Assembly: GCF_001753165.1 (NCBI RefSeq)
Contig: NZ_CP017448.1
Span: forward strand, 2,669,183-2,733,182
Reading direction: 5' to 3'
Length of the DNA: 64,000 nucleotides
Source of the DNA: Acidihalobacter aeolianus
Lineage (GTDB): Bacteria; Pseudomonadota; Gammaproteobacteria; DSM-5130; Acidihalobacteraceae
How positions within the stretch are numbered: the first letter of the stretch is position 1; each line of letters starts with the position of its first letter. The position numbers were made by a program, and so were the translations under genes. This document shows positions 19,067 through 31,288 of this stretch, in pieces. The notes below the pieces were generated by a model. It worked only from the letters and a program-made list of their open reading frames with translations. It was not told the DNA's origin and ran no database searches.

Positions 19067-20749
19067 ATGCCAATTATGGTTCGTACGATTACGGCACGCA
19101 TCATGGCCAGCGTGGCCGCGGCGGCAATACTGGCCATCGCCGCCGTGTTGACCCCGGTCTGGTTCAGCACCGTCATCCGCACCGACACCCTGCGTAGCGA
19201 CCACGAAGCCGCACTGCTCAACTCGCTACAACGAATGGGCGGTGCAACCCTGCGCGCCGGGCTCGCCATTCGCGACAACGTGCTCAACATGAATCTCACC
19301 CGCATTGGCGGTGTGAATCCGCAACTCACGCAGGCGTTGATGGAAAAAAGCCTCAAAGGGGTGTACGCAGAGGCCGCGCTCAAACATGTAGCGGAAGCGG
19401 ATGCGGCCTATAAGCGTGCCACTTCGCTCGCTGCGGACACGCCTGAATTCAAGGACAAACTCGCCCACATCGGCAAGTTGTGGGAGAAGAGCAAGGCTGA
19501 CTATGAGCTAACCATTTCGCGCCTCAAGACGATGGAGTATGCGTCAGCCGAAAACGAGCTCGTTACTGCGGCTTACCCCCTGTCCGAACAGATCGATGCC
19601 GAGCTGATCACGCTCACAGAAATGGTTCATGCCCGTGCGCTCAAAGATAAACAGCAAGTGATCAAGGACCTCCGGCTGTCCAACATCTATAGCCTGAGTC
19701 TGCTGGCCTTGGCCTTGGTGCTGGGCGCCACGCTTATCGGTATCGCCGTACTGAGTATGCGCAACCGCCTACATCTTACGGTAGACACCATGCGCGACAT
19801 TGCACAGGGCGAAGGCGACCTGACTCGACGCATGACCACACGCGGGCAGGACGAACTCGACCAGCTCGCCGTTGCCTTCAACCAGTTCGTCGAACGCATC
19901 CAGAACGTCGTCAGTCAGGTGGCCGGTTCGACCGCACAGCTTGCAGCCGCCGCGGAAGAACTGTCCGCCACCAGTGAGGAAACCAGCCGCCACGTCGGCA
20001 ACCAGCAAAACGAAACCGACCAGGTCGCCGCGGCCATGAACGAAATGTCCTCCACCGTGCTGGAAGTGGCCAAGAACGCCAACGATGCTGCGCACGCGGC
20101 CCAGGATGCACACGGTGCCACGGTGCAGGGTCAGAAGGTCGTGGGCAACACCATCTCCGCCATCAGCCAACTGGCCGACGAGGTGGAACGTACCGCACAG
20201 GTCATTCATGCACTGGAAAGCGACAGTGCGCAGATCGGCCGTGTACTCGAAGTCATCAACGGTATCTCTGAACAGACCAACTTGCTGGCCCTGAATGCGG
20301 CAATCGAGGCTGCCCGCGCCGGCGAACAGGGACGCGGATTCGCTGTGGTGGCCGACGAGGTTCGTACCCTAGCCATGCGGACCCAGGACTCGACCGAAGA
20401 AATTCGCGGCATGATCGAGCGCCTCCAAGATGGCTCGAAGAGCGCCGTCAGTGCCATGACCACGGGCCGAGAGAAGGCTCAGGCTAGCGTCACCCAGGCT
20501 CGCGACGCTGGCGTCTCACTCGACACGATCAGTCAGTCCGTCACCCGAATCAACGACATGAACGCGTTGATCGCAAGCGCAGCGGAGGAACAGTCCTCGG
20601 TAGCCGAGGAAATCAACCGTAACATCAGCAATATCAGCCACGCTACCGACCAGACGGCAACCGGAGCACAGCAGACCGCCACGGCTAGCGAGGAACTGGC
20701 CAGATTGTCGGCAGAGCTGCAGTCGCTGGTGAACCAATTCAAGATTTAA
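19067..20749 (+). CDS. Methyl-accepting chemotaxis protein
   Basis: Chemoreceptor of 560 aa that signals through CheA/CheW. It has an N-terminal membrane segment (residues about 10-32), a periplasmic region of about 165 residues that is predicted helical and Ala-rich, a second membrane segment (residues about 208-228, [20 protein letters not shown]), a HAMP domain ([20 protein letters not shown]) and the conserved cytoplasmic hairpin tip [20 protein letters not shown]. The ATG has AAGGA nearby. A sigma-28 promoter upstream ties it to the flagellar regulon. The ligand is unknown. Confidence 0.95.
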   Translation: MPIMVRTITARIMASVAAAAILAIAAVLTPVWFSTVIRTDTLRSDHEAALLNSLQRMGGATLRAGLAIRDNVLNMNLTRIGGVNPQLTQALMEKSLKGVYAEAALKHVAEADAAYKRATSLAADTPEFKDKLAHIGKLWEKSKADYELTISRLKTMEYASAENELVTAAYPLSEQIDAELITLTEMVHARALKDKQQVIKDLRLSNIYSLSLLALALVLGATLIGIAVLSMRNRLHLTVDTMRDIAQGEGDLTRRMTTRGQDELDQLAVAFNQFVERIQNVVSQVAGSTAQLAAAAEELSATSEETSRHVGNQQNETDQVAAAMNEMSSTVLEVAKNANDAAHAAQDAHGATVQGQKVVGNTISAISQLADEVERTAQVIHALESDSAQIGRVLEVINGISEQTNLLALNAAIEAARAGEQGRGFAVVADEVRTLAMRTQDSTEEIRGMIERLQDGSKSAVSAMTTGREKAQASVTQARDAGVSLDTISQSVTRINDMNALIASAAEEQSSVAEEINRNISNISHATDQTATGAQQTATASEELARLSAELQSLVNQFKI

Positions 20750-20770
20750 GCAGGATCAACACGCACGCGA

Positions 20771-20786
20771 GCCGGCAGCTGCCGGC
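20771..20786. terminator. GC-rich palindrome after the chemoreceptor gene
   Basis: GCCGGCAGCTGCCGGC is a perfect 16-base palindrome starting 21 bases after the chemoreceptor stop. No T-run follows, so a terminator role is tentative. Confidence 0.35.
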
Positions 20787-20900
20787 CTGCGCGCGAAACA
20801 GGACGGAACCTTTCGCCGTTTACGCTCGTGTTTTCAGGTGAGCGCGGGACAAACCGCAGCTCCGGACAAAACTTAAGAAACGGATCAGGAGACCGACCTC

Positions 20901-21242
20901 ATGTACCAGAATCCCCACACCCGTCGTCTGCTCGTCGCACTTATCGCCGCCTTCGGTATCAACCTCGCCACCTTCGGCGCGGCAGTCGCGGCGGTGGACA
21001 ACACCCCTGATGTAACCACCCCGTCCAGCCTCGGCAGCACCACCCCAGACACCCCGGACGGTGACTCGATCCAACCCGACAACAACGGCGCCAGCGTCGA
21101 CCTCCCCGATGTCGAGACTCCGGAAGTGGAGAAGCCTGAGGTGGAGAAACCGGAAATCGATCATCCGGATATACAGACACCTGACATCTCGGCGCCGGAT
21201 ATCCAGCGCCCCGACGTACAAAAGCCCGAAGTCGATCACTAA
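20901..21242 (+). CDS. Small secreted protein with P[DE][VI]xx pentad repeats
   Basis: I do not recognise a family. The 113-aa protein has a signal-peptide-like N-terminus (HTRRLLVALIAAFGINLATF, cleavage likely after AVAA near residue 31), a Thr/Pro/Asp-rich linker (residues 32-69), and from residue 70 to the C-terminus about nine units of period five following [DE][VI]xxP: DVETP, EVEKP (twice), EIDHP, DIQTP, DISAP, DIQRP, DVQKP, EVDH. It contains no cysteine. Such Pro-spaced charged repeats are usually extended and rigid, like the spacer of TonB. AGGAG lies eight bases ahead of the ATG. An outer-membrane protein gene follows. Confidence 0.75.
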   Translation: MYQNPHTRRLLVALIAAFGINLATFGAAVAAVDNTPDVTTPSSLGSTTPDTPDGDSIQPDNNGASVDLPDVETPEVEKPEVEKPEIDHPDIQTPDISAPDIQRPDVQKPEVDH

Positions 21243-21251
21243 GCCACACGT

Positions 21252-21289
21252 CCCCCGATACGGCCGCTTCTTAACCGACGCATCGGGGG
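21252..21289 (+). terminator. Hairpin between pentad-repeat gene and outer-membrane gene
   Basis: CCCCCGAT and ATCGGGGG form a perfect 8-bp stem enclosing about 22 bases, 9 bases after the pentad-repeat stop and 40 bases before the next start. It could be a terminator or an mRNA-stabilising element in a bicistronic message. Confidence 0.35.
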
Positions 21290-21329
21290 CACGCATAACA
21301 ACAACATCTGGTCTCAGGGAGAGGCAATC

Positions 21330-22127
21330 ATGCAAGCGACCTATCGAGCGACGATCGCGTGCGCCGTGGCAATGCTGTGCGCATCACCGCTGGCACAAGC
21401 CGGGCAAGCACGCATCACCGTGGGTAGCGTACCGGCCTATTTCAGCGGCACCTACGGCACTGCCAACAACATCGATATCTTCTACGTTCCGATCTACGCC
21501 CAGTACCGCAAGGGTCGTCTACGGGTCAAAATGACTTTGGCCTACGAGTCTGTCAGCGGGCTCCCGCAGGGAGCCACCCTCGCCGGCAGCAACCTGTCCA
21601 GCCGCGGCGGCACGCAGACGCAGACCCGCTCGGCCTCCGGCATGGGCGATACATGGTTCACCGTGCGCTATTCGGCCACCCACGCACGCGACGGCCGCAT
21701 CGGCATCCATCCCTATGCCAAGGTCAAGATCGCCACCGCCTCGCATTCCGCCGGACTCGGCACCGGGCAGAACGACTACGAGGCCGGCCTGGGTTTCGAC
21801 GCCCGCGCGGGGTATTACACCTTCCCGTTCGCCCACATCGGCTATCGCCTGGTCGGCAAGCCGGCGAACTCGAACCTGCAGAACATCGCCACCTACGACT
21901 TCGGAGCGAGCTATGTATTGCCGCGTTCGCAGGCGAACATCATCACCGCGATGTTCTCCGGTTCGCAGTCGGAGCAGAAGGGTTACGCCGGACCGGCGGA
22001 CCTGATCGTCGCCTGGAACCACAACATCAACCCACAGGGCAGCGGTTTCCAGCTCTACTTCGACAAGGGCCTGAGCAACGGCAGCGCCAGCTATGGCATC
22101 GGTCTCGGGGGACAGATCGTCTTCTGA
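21330..22127 (+). CDS. Outer-membrane beta-barrel protein (transporter-like, unknown substrate)
   Basis: A 265-aa secreted protein. Its signal peptide is ATIACAVAMLCASPLAQA with cleavage after AQA (residue 24). The mature part is rich in alternating aromatic and polar strands (IDIFYVPIYAQYRKGRLRVK, WFTVRYSATH, SYGIGLGGQIVF) and ends in a terminal-strand pattern finishing with Phe, as expected for a BAM-inserted barrel. It resembles short bacterial transporter-type barrels. GGGAGA precedes the ATG. It follows the pentad-repeat gene on the same strand. Confidence 0.72.
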   Translation: MQATYRATIACAVAMLCASPLAQAGQARITVGSVPAYFSGTYGTANNIDIFYVPIYAQYRKGRLRVKMTLAYESVSGLPQGATLAGSNLSSRGGTQTQTRSASGMGDTWFTVRYSATHARDGRIGIHPYAKVKIATASHSAGLGTGQNDYEAGLGFDARAGYYTFPFAHIGYRLVGKPANSNLQNIATYDFGASYVLPRSQANIITAMFSGSQSEQKGYAGPADLIVAWNHNINPQGSGFQLYFDKGLSNGSASYGIGLGGQIVF

Positions 22128-22137
22128 TGTATTGGCG

Positions 22138-22180
22138 CTTCTGACCCACGCGGCCTTTCAACCCGGCGACGGGTCAGAAG
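22138..22180. terminator. Bidirectional terminator between converging genes
   Basis: CTTCTGACCC and GGGTCAGAAG form a perfect 10-bp stem. A competing 9-bp stem CGCGGCCTT / AAGGCCGCG overlaps it. The structure spans the space between the outer-membrane gene and the converging NUDIX gene and includes the NUDIX stop codon. Confidence 0.55.
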
Positions 22181-22578
22181 GCCGCGTAGTTGATGCGCCC
22201 AGTGAAATCCAGGCAGGCGGTAACGCGCTCGCGTTGCACCGGACGCAGGGCTTCGAGCGGAAAATATCCCCATTCGGAATGTTCCTCGCTGAGCATGATT
22301 TGCGCCGGCTCCACCAGTGAAGCCCGGTAGATCGCCGAGTGCGAATTGAGCGCGCCGTGATAGTAGATCCCGCTGAGGTAGGTCACCTCGACCTCGCATC
22401 CAAGTTCCTCACGGCATTCGCGCACCACAGTTTCTAGCAGGGTTTCCCCCGGATCGACGGCTCCGCCTGGCAGACCCCAGCGTCGCTCCGCGTAGTTCGC
22501 CTTGAGCATCAGTACCCGCCCCTCGGCGTCGGTAATGACCGCGTGCGCGGAGAGTCGGTAAAAATCGTCGAAGGCCAT
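22174..22578 (-). CDS. NUDIX hydrolase
   Basis: A 134-aa enzyme expected to hydrolyse a nucleoside diphosphate linked to another group. The complete NUDIX box is visible from residue about 38: GAVDPGETLLETVVR followed by ECREELGC, with all catalytic Glu residues present. The start is ATG 22578; an in-frame extension upstream overlaps the antisense LysE gene and lacks similarity. The substrate is unknown. Confidence 0.88.
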   Translation of the reverse strand: MAFDDFYRLSAHAVITDAEGRVLMLKANYAERRWGLPGGAVDPGETLLETVVRECREELGCEVEVTYLSGIYYHGALNSHSAIYRASLVEPAQIMLSEEHSEWGYFPLEALRPVQRERVTACLDFTGRINYAAF

Positions 22579-22698
22579 GGCTACATCCTCGTCGCAGGAT
22601 GCCTCAAGCTTACCTGCCACAGATGACACGCTCCACACTCCGGCGCGTACCGCCCCAGGCACTGCTAGAATCGCCCGCTCATCAACGGACCCGCCTGT

Positions 22699-23328
22699 AT
22701 GCTCGAAGGCTACACCAATGGATTGCTCATGGGCCTGAGCCTGATCGTCGCGATCGGCGCACAGAACGCCTATGTACTGCGTCAGGCGATCCGCCGCGAG
22801 CACCATTGGCTGATCGCCGCGATCTGCAGCCTGAGCGATCTCGGACTGATCCTGCTGGGCGTGATGGGACTCGGCGCCCTGGTCGAGGCCAGTCCGCGCG
22901 TCGAAACCGCATTTTATTTCTTCGGCGCGCTGTTCCTCGCGCAGCATGCCTATCGTGCCGGGCGCGATGCCCTGCTCGCCAATCAGGCGCTGACGATCGA
23001 TACGGGCTCACAGACCGCGCCGCGCCGCGGCATCGTGCTCAACACCTTGGCGCTAAGCTGGCTCAACCCGCATGCCTGGCTGGACACTGCCGTACTTCTC
23101 GGCACGTTTGCGCTACATTATGCGGGGCCTGCCCGCATCGCCTTTACCGGCGGTGCCGTAACCGCTTCCGTCAGCTGGTTCTTCGGCGTCACGCTGCTCA
23201 CCGCCCTGCTTTCGCGCTGGCTCACCCGCCCCCGGGTATGGCGCATGATCAACCTCGGCATCGCCGCGGTCATGCTCTACGTCACCTGGATTTTCCTCGA
23301 TGCGGGCATGGCCCTGCTGCGGGGCTAG
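22699..23328 (+). CDS. LysE/ArgO-type amino acid exporter
   Basis: Inner-membrane exporter, 209 aa with about six hydrophobic segments. The N-terminus GLSLIVAIGAQNAYVLRQAI matches the LysE/ArgO signature (G-x-QN), and the central TLALSWLNPHAWLDT carries the conserved NPH-W-D motif. The likely role is export of basic amino acids. It is convergent with the DUF1003 gene with an 8-base gap. Confidence 0.9.
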   Translation: MLEGYTNGLLMGLSLIVAIGAQNAYVLRQAIRREHHWLIAAICSLSDLGLILLGVMGLGALVEASPRVETAFYFFGALFLAQHAYRAGRDALLANQALTIDTGSQTAPRRGIVLNTLALSWLNPHAWLDTAVLLGTFALHYAGPARIAFTGGAVTASVSWFFGVTLLTALLSRWLTRPRVWRMINLGIAAVMLYVTWIFLDAGMALLRG

Positions 23329-23336
23329 CGCCCGCT

Positions 23337-24050
23337 TCAGCGACGCCCGCGGCGGGCCAGCTCGTCGATCATCTCCATCTGGATTTCCTGCACCTCCAGC
23401 AATCGGGTGAGCTGGTGGTGGATCAACTGGTCGAGCTTTTCGTTGATTAATCGGATTTCGAGTTCGGCCTTGAGATTGACCTTATAGTCGCTTTGCGCAC
23501 GCAGGCGGTCGCGCGCCTCCTGCCGATTCTGGCTCATCATGATCACCGGAGCCTGAAAGGCCGCAAGCATGGACAGCACCAGGTTGAGCAGAATGAAGGG
23601 ATAGGGATCGAAAGGCCGCCAGATGAGCAGCACGGTGTTGAGCAGTACCCAGACGAAGATGAAGGCGATGAAGCTCAGAATAAAGCTCCAACTGCCACCG
23701 AATTCCGCCACCTTGTCGGCGATCCGCTGGCCGATGCTCAACCGCTCGTCGAAGGCCTCGTTGATGTTTTCGGCGAGCAGCTCGTGCTCGGAAAGGCTCT
23801 TGGCGACGGCCCGTTCGAGTTCGTCGAGCTCGCCGAATTCACGCTCCATCAGGCGCTCGACATACTCACTACGCAAGCGGTTGAGACAGCCCAGGCAGAC
23901 GTACCCCGATTCGTCCCAATCGGGATGCGACTCGCGGATCAGATCGACCACGCCACGGCGTATCAAGCTGCCGGGGAGCAGTTGGTGACGCGGAAACACG
24001 TTTCCGCAGACCTGGCATACCGACCTAGGCTCGTGCTTGCCGGTGCTCAT
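23337..24050 (-). CDS. DUF1003 membrane protein with N-terminal zinc-finger-like motif
   Basis: A 237-aa protein. The N-terminus has two Cys pairs (CQVCGNVF and CLGCLNRL), suggesting a small zinc-binding knuckle. DUF1003 follows with two membrane helices (FILSFIAFIFVWVLLNTVLL, ILLNLVLSMLAAFQAPVIMM) and the conserved MSQNRQEARDR. The C-terminus is a charged helical region ending in Arg-rich residues. The function of this family is not established. The Cys pairs are commonly present in longer DUF1003 proteins. Confidence 0.85.
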   Translation of the reverse strand: MSTGKHEPRSVCQVCGNVFPRHQLLPGSLIRRGVVDLIRESHPDWDESGYVCLGCLNRLRSEYVERLMEREFGELDELERAVAKSLSEHELLAENINEAFDERLSIGQRIADKVAEFGGSWSFILSFIAFIFVWVLLNTVLLIWRPFDPYPFILLNLVLSMLAAFQAPVIMMSQNRQEARDRLRAQSDYKVNLKAELEIRLINEKLDQLIHHQLTRLLEVQEIQMEMIDELARRGRR

Positions 24051-24088
24051 TCAGCTCCTCCACTGCTGCATACACGAGATGGAGAGAC

Positions 24089-24745
24089 TCAGCGCCGATG
24101 CAACACGAACACGCGCTCGCGCAACCGCGTCAACCCCGCCTGACGAAAGCGTGCGTTTTCAGCCAATGCGTCGAGGTCGGCAAGCTTGCGGATGGCAAAC
24201 GTATCGTCGTAGAGCCCATGTACTTCATCCTCGCTCACCGCGAAGGGCGGACCAGACATCTCGTCCTGCGAATAATCGAAGGTGACCAGCAGGATCTGTA
24301 CGTCTGGCGGCAGCAAATGCGCCATGTGCGCGGCATAACGCTGGCGCATGTCCGGCGGCAACGCGACCAGCGAGGCCCGATCGTAGACCGCGGTCACGCC
24401 CGCCAGATCCTCTGCCGAAAGCGCGAAAAAGTCACCGCAGAAAATCTCGATCTCACCTGCGCTGCAGACTTCAAATATCCCTTGGTGTCGCCGCGTCGGC
24501 GCGAGGTCGCTCTCGGCGAAGAAGGCCTCCACCGCGAGCGGACTGAGCTCGATGCCGGTCACCCGATAACCCTGTGCGGCCAACCAGAGCATGTCGCGGC
24601 TCTTGCCGCACAGCGGGACGAACACGCGGGTGCCTGCCTTGGCGTCCAGTGCCGGCCAGTGTGCCTCAAGGTGCGGGTTGATGCGTTCCTGATGAAATCC
24701 GATCTGCTGGTTGCGCCAGCGTTCGAGCCAGAACTCCGATTGCAT
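24089..24745 (-). CDS. tpm: Thiopurine S-methyltransferase family protein
   Basis: SAM-dependent methyltransferase of 218 aa; bacterial members methylate selenium/tellurium species and thiopurines. The N-terminus FWLERWRNQQIGFHQERIN is the family hallmark, with the SAM-site FVPLCGKSRDMLWLAAQGY and VTGIELSPLAVEAFF following. I use ATG 24745; an upstream in-frame extension to 24835 has no similarity. Confidence 0.93.
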   Translation of the reverse strand: MQSEFWLERWRNQQIGFHQERINPHLEAHWPALDAKAGTRVFVPLCGKSRDMLWLAAQGYRVTGIELSPLAVEAFFAESDLAPTRRHQGIFEVCSAGEIEIFCGDFFALSAEDLAGVTAVYDRASLVALPPDMRQRYAAHMAHLLPPDVQILLVTFDYSQDEMSGPPFAVSEDEVHGLYDDTFAIRKLADLDALAENARFRQAGLTRLRERVFVLHRR

Positions 24746-24786
24746 ATCGCCTCCTCCCGCTGCGCGGGCTGTTGGGCCGGGCGGGA

Positions 24787-25212
24787 TCAGATGTAACGCG
24801 CCTCGTGTACCACCGGCTTGCCGGCCTGCGTCCAACCGCCAAACCCACCGGCCAGACTGTACACTTCTCCGAACCCCATCATCTGCAGCACTGCGGCAGC
24901 CATGGCCGAGCGGCCGCCGGCGGCGCAGTAGGTGACTATAGGACGGTTGCGGGCCGCCACCAGAATCTCGTCGTGATTCGGAAAGGCAGGATCTGCAGCC
25001 GCCTCGATGATGCCCCGCGGGACCAGATGAGCGCCTTCGATGTGCCCCTGCTCATGCTCGGAGGACTCCCGCACATCCAGAATCAGCAGATCGGGCTTCT
25101 CCGCCTTCATGCGCTGTAGCTCGTCCGCGTCGATCTCGTGCACGCAGGATTTGGCGGCCTTGACGAAATCCATCAGGCTTGCAGGTTGTTCGGGTTTGAA
25201 CAGATCGTACAT
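24787..25212 (-). CDS. Rhodanese domain sulfurtransferase
   Basis: Single-domain rhodanese of 141 aa that may move sulfane sulfur. The core LLILDVRESSEHEQGHIEGA and the active-site loop TYCAAGGRSAMAAAVL with the catalytic Cys are intact, followed by GFGEVYSLAGGFGGW. The 35-residue N-terminal lead (FKPEQPASLMDFVKAAKS) is longer than in minimal members. It lies between tag and tpm on the same strand, with short gaps. Confidence 0.9.
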   Translation of the reverse strand: MYDLFKPEQPASLMDFVKAAKSCVHEIDADELQRMKAEKPDLLILDVRESSEHEQGHIEGAHLVPRGIIEAAADPAFPNHDEILVAARNRPIVTYCAAGGRSAMAAAVLQMMGFGEVYSLAGGFGGWTQAGKPVVHEARYI

Positions 25213-25242
25213 ATCGGATGCCTCGGGTCGTTCGTGATGGGT

Positions 25243-25860
25243 TCAGCGAGTCTGCGCCCGCATATTCGACAAGCTGTCGTTCGGTGCCATGGCCACGATC
25301 TCCGCATGCCGGAAACAGCCGATCAGGTGATCGTTGACCATCCCCGCCGCCTGCATCAGGGCATAGCAGATCGTCGGTCCGACGAAGCGGAAGCCGAGCC
25401 GCTTGAGTTCTCGGCTCATGGCCGCCGAAGTCGCCGTCGAGGCCGGCACCTCGCCGGGCTCGCGCCAGTGATTATGCACAGGCTGGCCGTCGACGAAACC
25501 CCACAGGCAGTCGGCAAGGCTATCCCCGCGCTCGCGCAGCTTCAGCAGGGCGCGTGCATTCGCGATGGCCGCATCGATCTTCAGGCGGTTGCGCACGATG
25601 CCCGCGTCGGCCAGCAGTGCCGCCCGCTGCCGCTCGTCGAAACGCGCGATGCGTTCAGGATCGAAGCCAACGAAGGCGCGCCGGTAGCCTTCGCGTTTGT
25701 CGAGTACGGTGCGCCACGACAACCCGGCCTGCGCAGCTTCGAGGATCAACCGCTCGAACAGCCCGCGCTCGCTACGGCAGGGCACGCCCCACTCGTCGTC
25801 GTGATAGGCGATCTCGCACGCCGACGATTCATAGGCCCAGGCACAGCGGCCGCGGCCCAC
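25243..25860 (-). CDS. tag: DNA-3-methyladenine glycosylase I
   Basis: Base-excision repair enzyme that removes 3-methyladenine. The protein (205 aa from GTG) begins GRGRCAWAYESSACEIAYHD and continues DEWGVP. It has the helix-hairpin-helix region and the C-terminal zinc ligands typical of Tag (ICYALMQAAGMVNDHLIGC, then FRH). I choose GTG at 25860 because GGAG lies ten bases upstream and the homologous region begins here; this start is 4 bases after the metH stop. Confidence 0.93.
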   Translation of the reverse strand: MGRGRCAWAYESSACEIAYHDDEWGVPCRSERGLFERLILEAAQAGLSWRTVLDKREGYRRAFVGFDPERIARFDERQRAALLADAGIVRNRLKIDAAIANARALLKLRERGDSLADCLWGFVDGQPVHNHWREPGEVPASTATSAAMSRELKRLGFRFVGPTICYALMQAAGMVNDHLIGCFRHAEIVAMAPNDSLSNMRAQTR

Positions 25861-25864
25861 GGCC

Positions 25865-29563
<3,699 letters not shown>

Positions 29564-29610
29564 CGGAAGGGCTGCGTCGCTGTGTGAAAACGAACGCGGG
29601 ATTCTAGCAT

Positions 29611-29639
29611 GCCGACGCCGCCGGGCCGGCGGCGTCGGC
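29611..29639. terminator. Strong GC hairpin between wrbA and metH
   Basis: GCCGACGCCGCC and GGCGGCGTCGGC form a perfect 12-bp stem with a 5-base loop. It sits 8 bases past the wrbA stop on the minus strand and about 48 bases ahead of metH. No T-run follows in the wrbA direction, so it may terminate weakly or fold in the metH leader. Confidence 0.5.
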
Positions 29640-29647
29640 TGGGGCGA

Positions 29648-30268
29648 TCAGCTGCCGGCCTTGAGGCGCTTGGCAATACCGGTCACATGTTCGCCCTGGA
29701 AACGGGCGATGGCGAGTTCGTTCTCGTTCGGCTGACGCGAACCGTCGCTCGCCGCCAGGGTGCCGGCACCGTAGGGCGAACCGCCGCTGATCTCTTCCAT
29801 GGTCAGCAGGCGCTGCTCGCTGTAGGGCACGCCGACGATGATCATGCCCTGATGCAACAGGGTCGTATGGAAGCTGGTGATGGTGGTTTCCTGGCCGCCG
29901 TGCTGGGTGCCGGTGGAGGTGAACACGCTGCCGATCTTGCCGATCAGCTTGCCCTGCATCCACAGCCCGCCGGTCTGGTCGAGGAAATTTCGCATCTGCG
30001 CGGTCATCATGCCGAAGCGGGTCGGCGTGCCGAAAATGATCGCATCGGCTTCCGCCAGCAGATCGGGCTGGATGACGGGCACATGCGAATAGACCGTCTG
30101 CGCCTGCTTGGCGCCGTACTTTTCGAGCACCTCGTCGGGCACCAGTTCGGCCACGCGGTACACATCCACATCGGCGCCTGCCGCACGCGCACCCTCGGCA
30201 ACCGCCTCGGCCATTTTGTAAATGTGGCCGTACATGCTGTAGAAAACGACCTGTACTTTGACGGACAT
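29648..30268 (-). CDS. wrbA: NAD(P)H:quinone oxidoreductase, WrbA type
   Basis: Flavodoxin-like FMN enzyme that reduces quinones by two electrons. From ATG 30268 (GGAGGTG upstream) the protein is 206 aa, with the FMN phosphate loop [19 protein letters not shown], the motif [20 protein letters not shown] and the WrbA-specific [18 protein letters not shown]. The start was chosen from the family alignment; an in-frame ATG 39 bases upstream is less likely. Confidence 0.95.
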   Translation of the reverse strand: MSVKVQVVFYSMYGHIYKMAEAVAEGARAAGADVDVYRVAELVPDEVLEKYGAKQAQTVYSHVPVIQPDLLAEADAIIFGTPTRFGMMTAQMRNFLDQTGGLWMQGKLIGKIGSVFTSTGTQHGGQETTITSFHTTLLHQGMIIVGVPYSEQRLLTMEEISGGSPYGAGTLAASDGSRQPNENELAIARFQGEHVTGIAKRLKAGS

Positions 30269-30454
30269 GTGCAACACCTCCACGATGGATGCCAAATCTG
30301 CGGACATAGACTACGGCGCGGAAGCGGGGTATTCAGTGATGATTTCGCAACGATTCGCTCAAAATTTCTGATTGAATCGCCACTGGAACGGTGGCGACTT
30401 ACGGAACCGTGCTGTCGCAACTATGCTCTGACATAAAGGGAGGGAGATTTCCCG

Positions 30455-30505
30455 ATGCGGGTGAATCACGGCGGCAAGATCGCCAAACCGGTGCCGATTA
30501 CATGA
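30455..30505 (+). CDS. 16-codon upstream ORF overlapping the bpt start
   Basis: The plus strand encodes MRVNHGGKIAKPVPIT and then TGA. A strong Shine-Dalgarno (GGGAGGGAG) ends about eight bases ahead of its ATG, whereas the bpt ATG at 30502 has none. The uORF stop and the bpt start share ATGA (30502-30505). This is the usual layout for translational coupling, so the short ORF may serve as a ribosome landing site for bpt. No regulatory residue run is obvious in the peptide. Confidence 0.5.
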   Translation: MRVNHGGKIAKPVPIT

Positions 30506-31218
30506 AGCGCCTGAGATTTTACGCAACGGTTCCACACCCCTGTCCATACCTGCCTGATCGCAGCGCGGTGGACGTGGTGACCGACCCCGGCATGCCCATC
30601 GACCAGCGAACCCTGAGCGATCTTTTCCGGCTCGGCTTTCGACGCAGTGGCATCTTCGTCTATCGCCCCGAGTGTCCGGGCTGCCATGCCTGCATCGCGG
30701 TGCGCATCCCGGTACGCGACTTCCGCCCAAACCGCTCGCAGCGGCGCTGCCGCGCGCGCAATCGCGATCTCACGCTGGAGTTCCAGCCACCGCATTACAC
30801 GGAGGAACTGTTCAAGCTCTACCGTGCCTACCTCAAGGAACGCCACACCGGTGGCGGGATGGACAAACCCACGCCGGACTCCTTCCGTGAATTCCTCTGC
30901 ACGCCGGGCGTCGAGAGCGAATTTCTGCTGTTCAGACGGGACGAACGTCTGATGGCCGTGGCAGTCACCGACCAGCTCAGCGACGGACTCTCGGCCAACT
31001 ACACCTTCTTTGCCCCGCACGAAACGGAACGCTCGCTCGGCACCTATGCGATCCTCATCCAGATCGCCGAGGCGCGCGCCCGCGGTCTCGACTACGTCTA
31101 TCTCGGCTACTGGATCGCCGAATCCCCCAAGATGCGCTACAAGAATCGCTTCCGCCCGCTGGAGTTCTACGGCGACGAATATTGGCATCGCTGCGAAAGG
31201 CCGGCTGTCGACAACTGA
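30502..31218 (+). CDS. bpt: Aspartate/glutamate leucyltransferase (bacterial N-end rule)
   Basis: Transfers Leu from Leu-tRNA to N-terminal Asp or Glu, marking proteins for ClpSAP degradation. The homologous region starts at MKRLRFYATVPHPCPYLPDR and includes FRRSGIFVYRPECPGCHACI (Cys-rich site), RNRDLTLEF, and the C-terminal GNAT-like block GLDYVYLGYWIAESPKMRYK. Length from ATG 30502 is 238 aa, as usual. An open frame extends to 30391 but is not conserved. Translation probably depends on the coupled uORF upstream. Confidence 0.93.
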   Translation: MKRLRFYATVPHPCPYLPDRSAVDVVTDPGMPIDQRTLSDLFRLGFRRSGIFVYRPECPGCHACIAVRIPVRDFRPNRSQRRCRARNRDLTLEFQPPHYTEELFKLYRAYLKERHTGGGMDKPTPDSFREFLCTPGVESEFLLFRRDERLMAVAVTDQLSDGLSANYTFFAPHETERSLGTYAILIQIAEARARGLDYVYLGYWIAESPKMRYKNRFRPLEFYGDEYWHRCERPAVDN

Positions 31219-31288
31219 AACACGGCGAACCCGAAGGCCGTCGTACCTGTCCAAATGCATGTCCCCGGCCGATCAGCGTGCTGCCGCC

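Noticed and set aside
21252-21289. Possible riboswitch between the pentad-repeat and barrel genes.
   Set aside because: Only a single 8-bp hairpin is present in an 87-base spacer; no aptamer-like conserved core is seen.
29564-29647. Cobalamin or SAM riboswitch ahead of metH.
   Set aside because: The leader before the next gene is only 84 bases and holds a simple GC hairpin, with no B12-box or SAM aptamer pattern.
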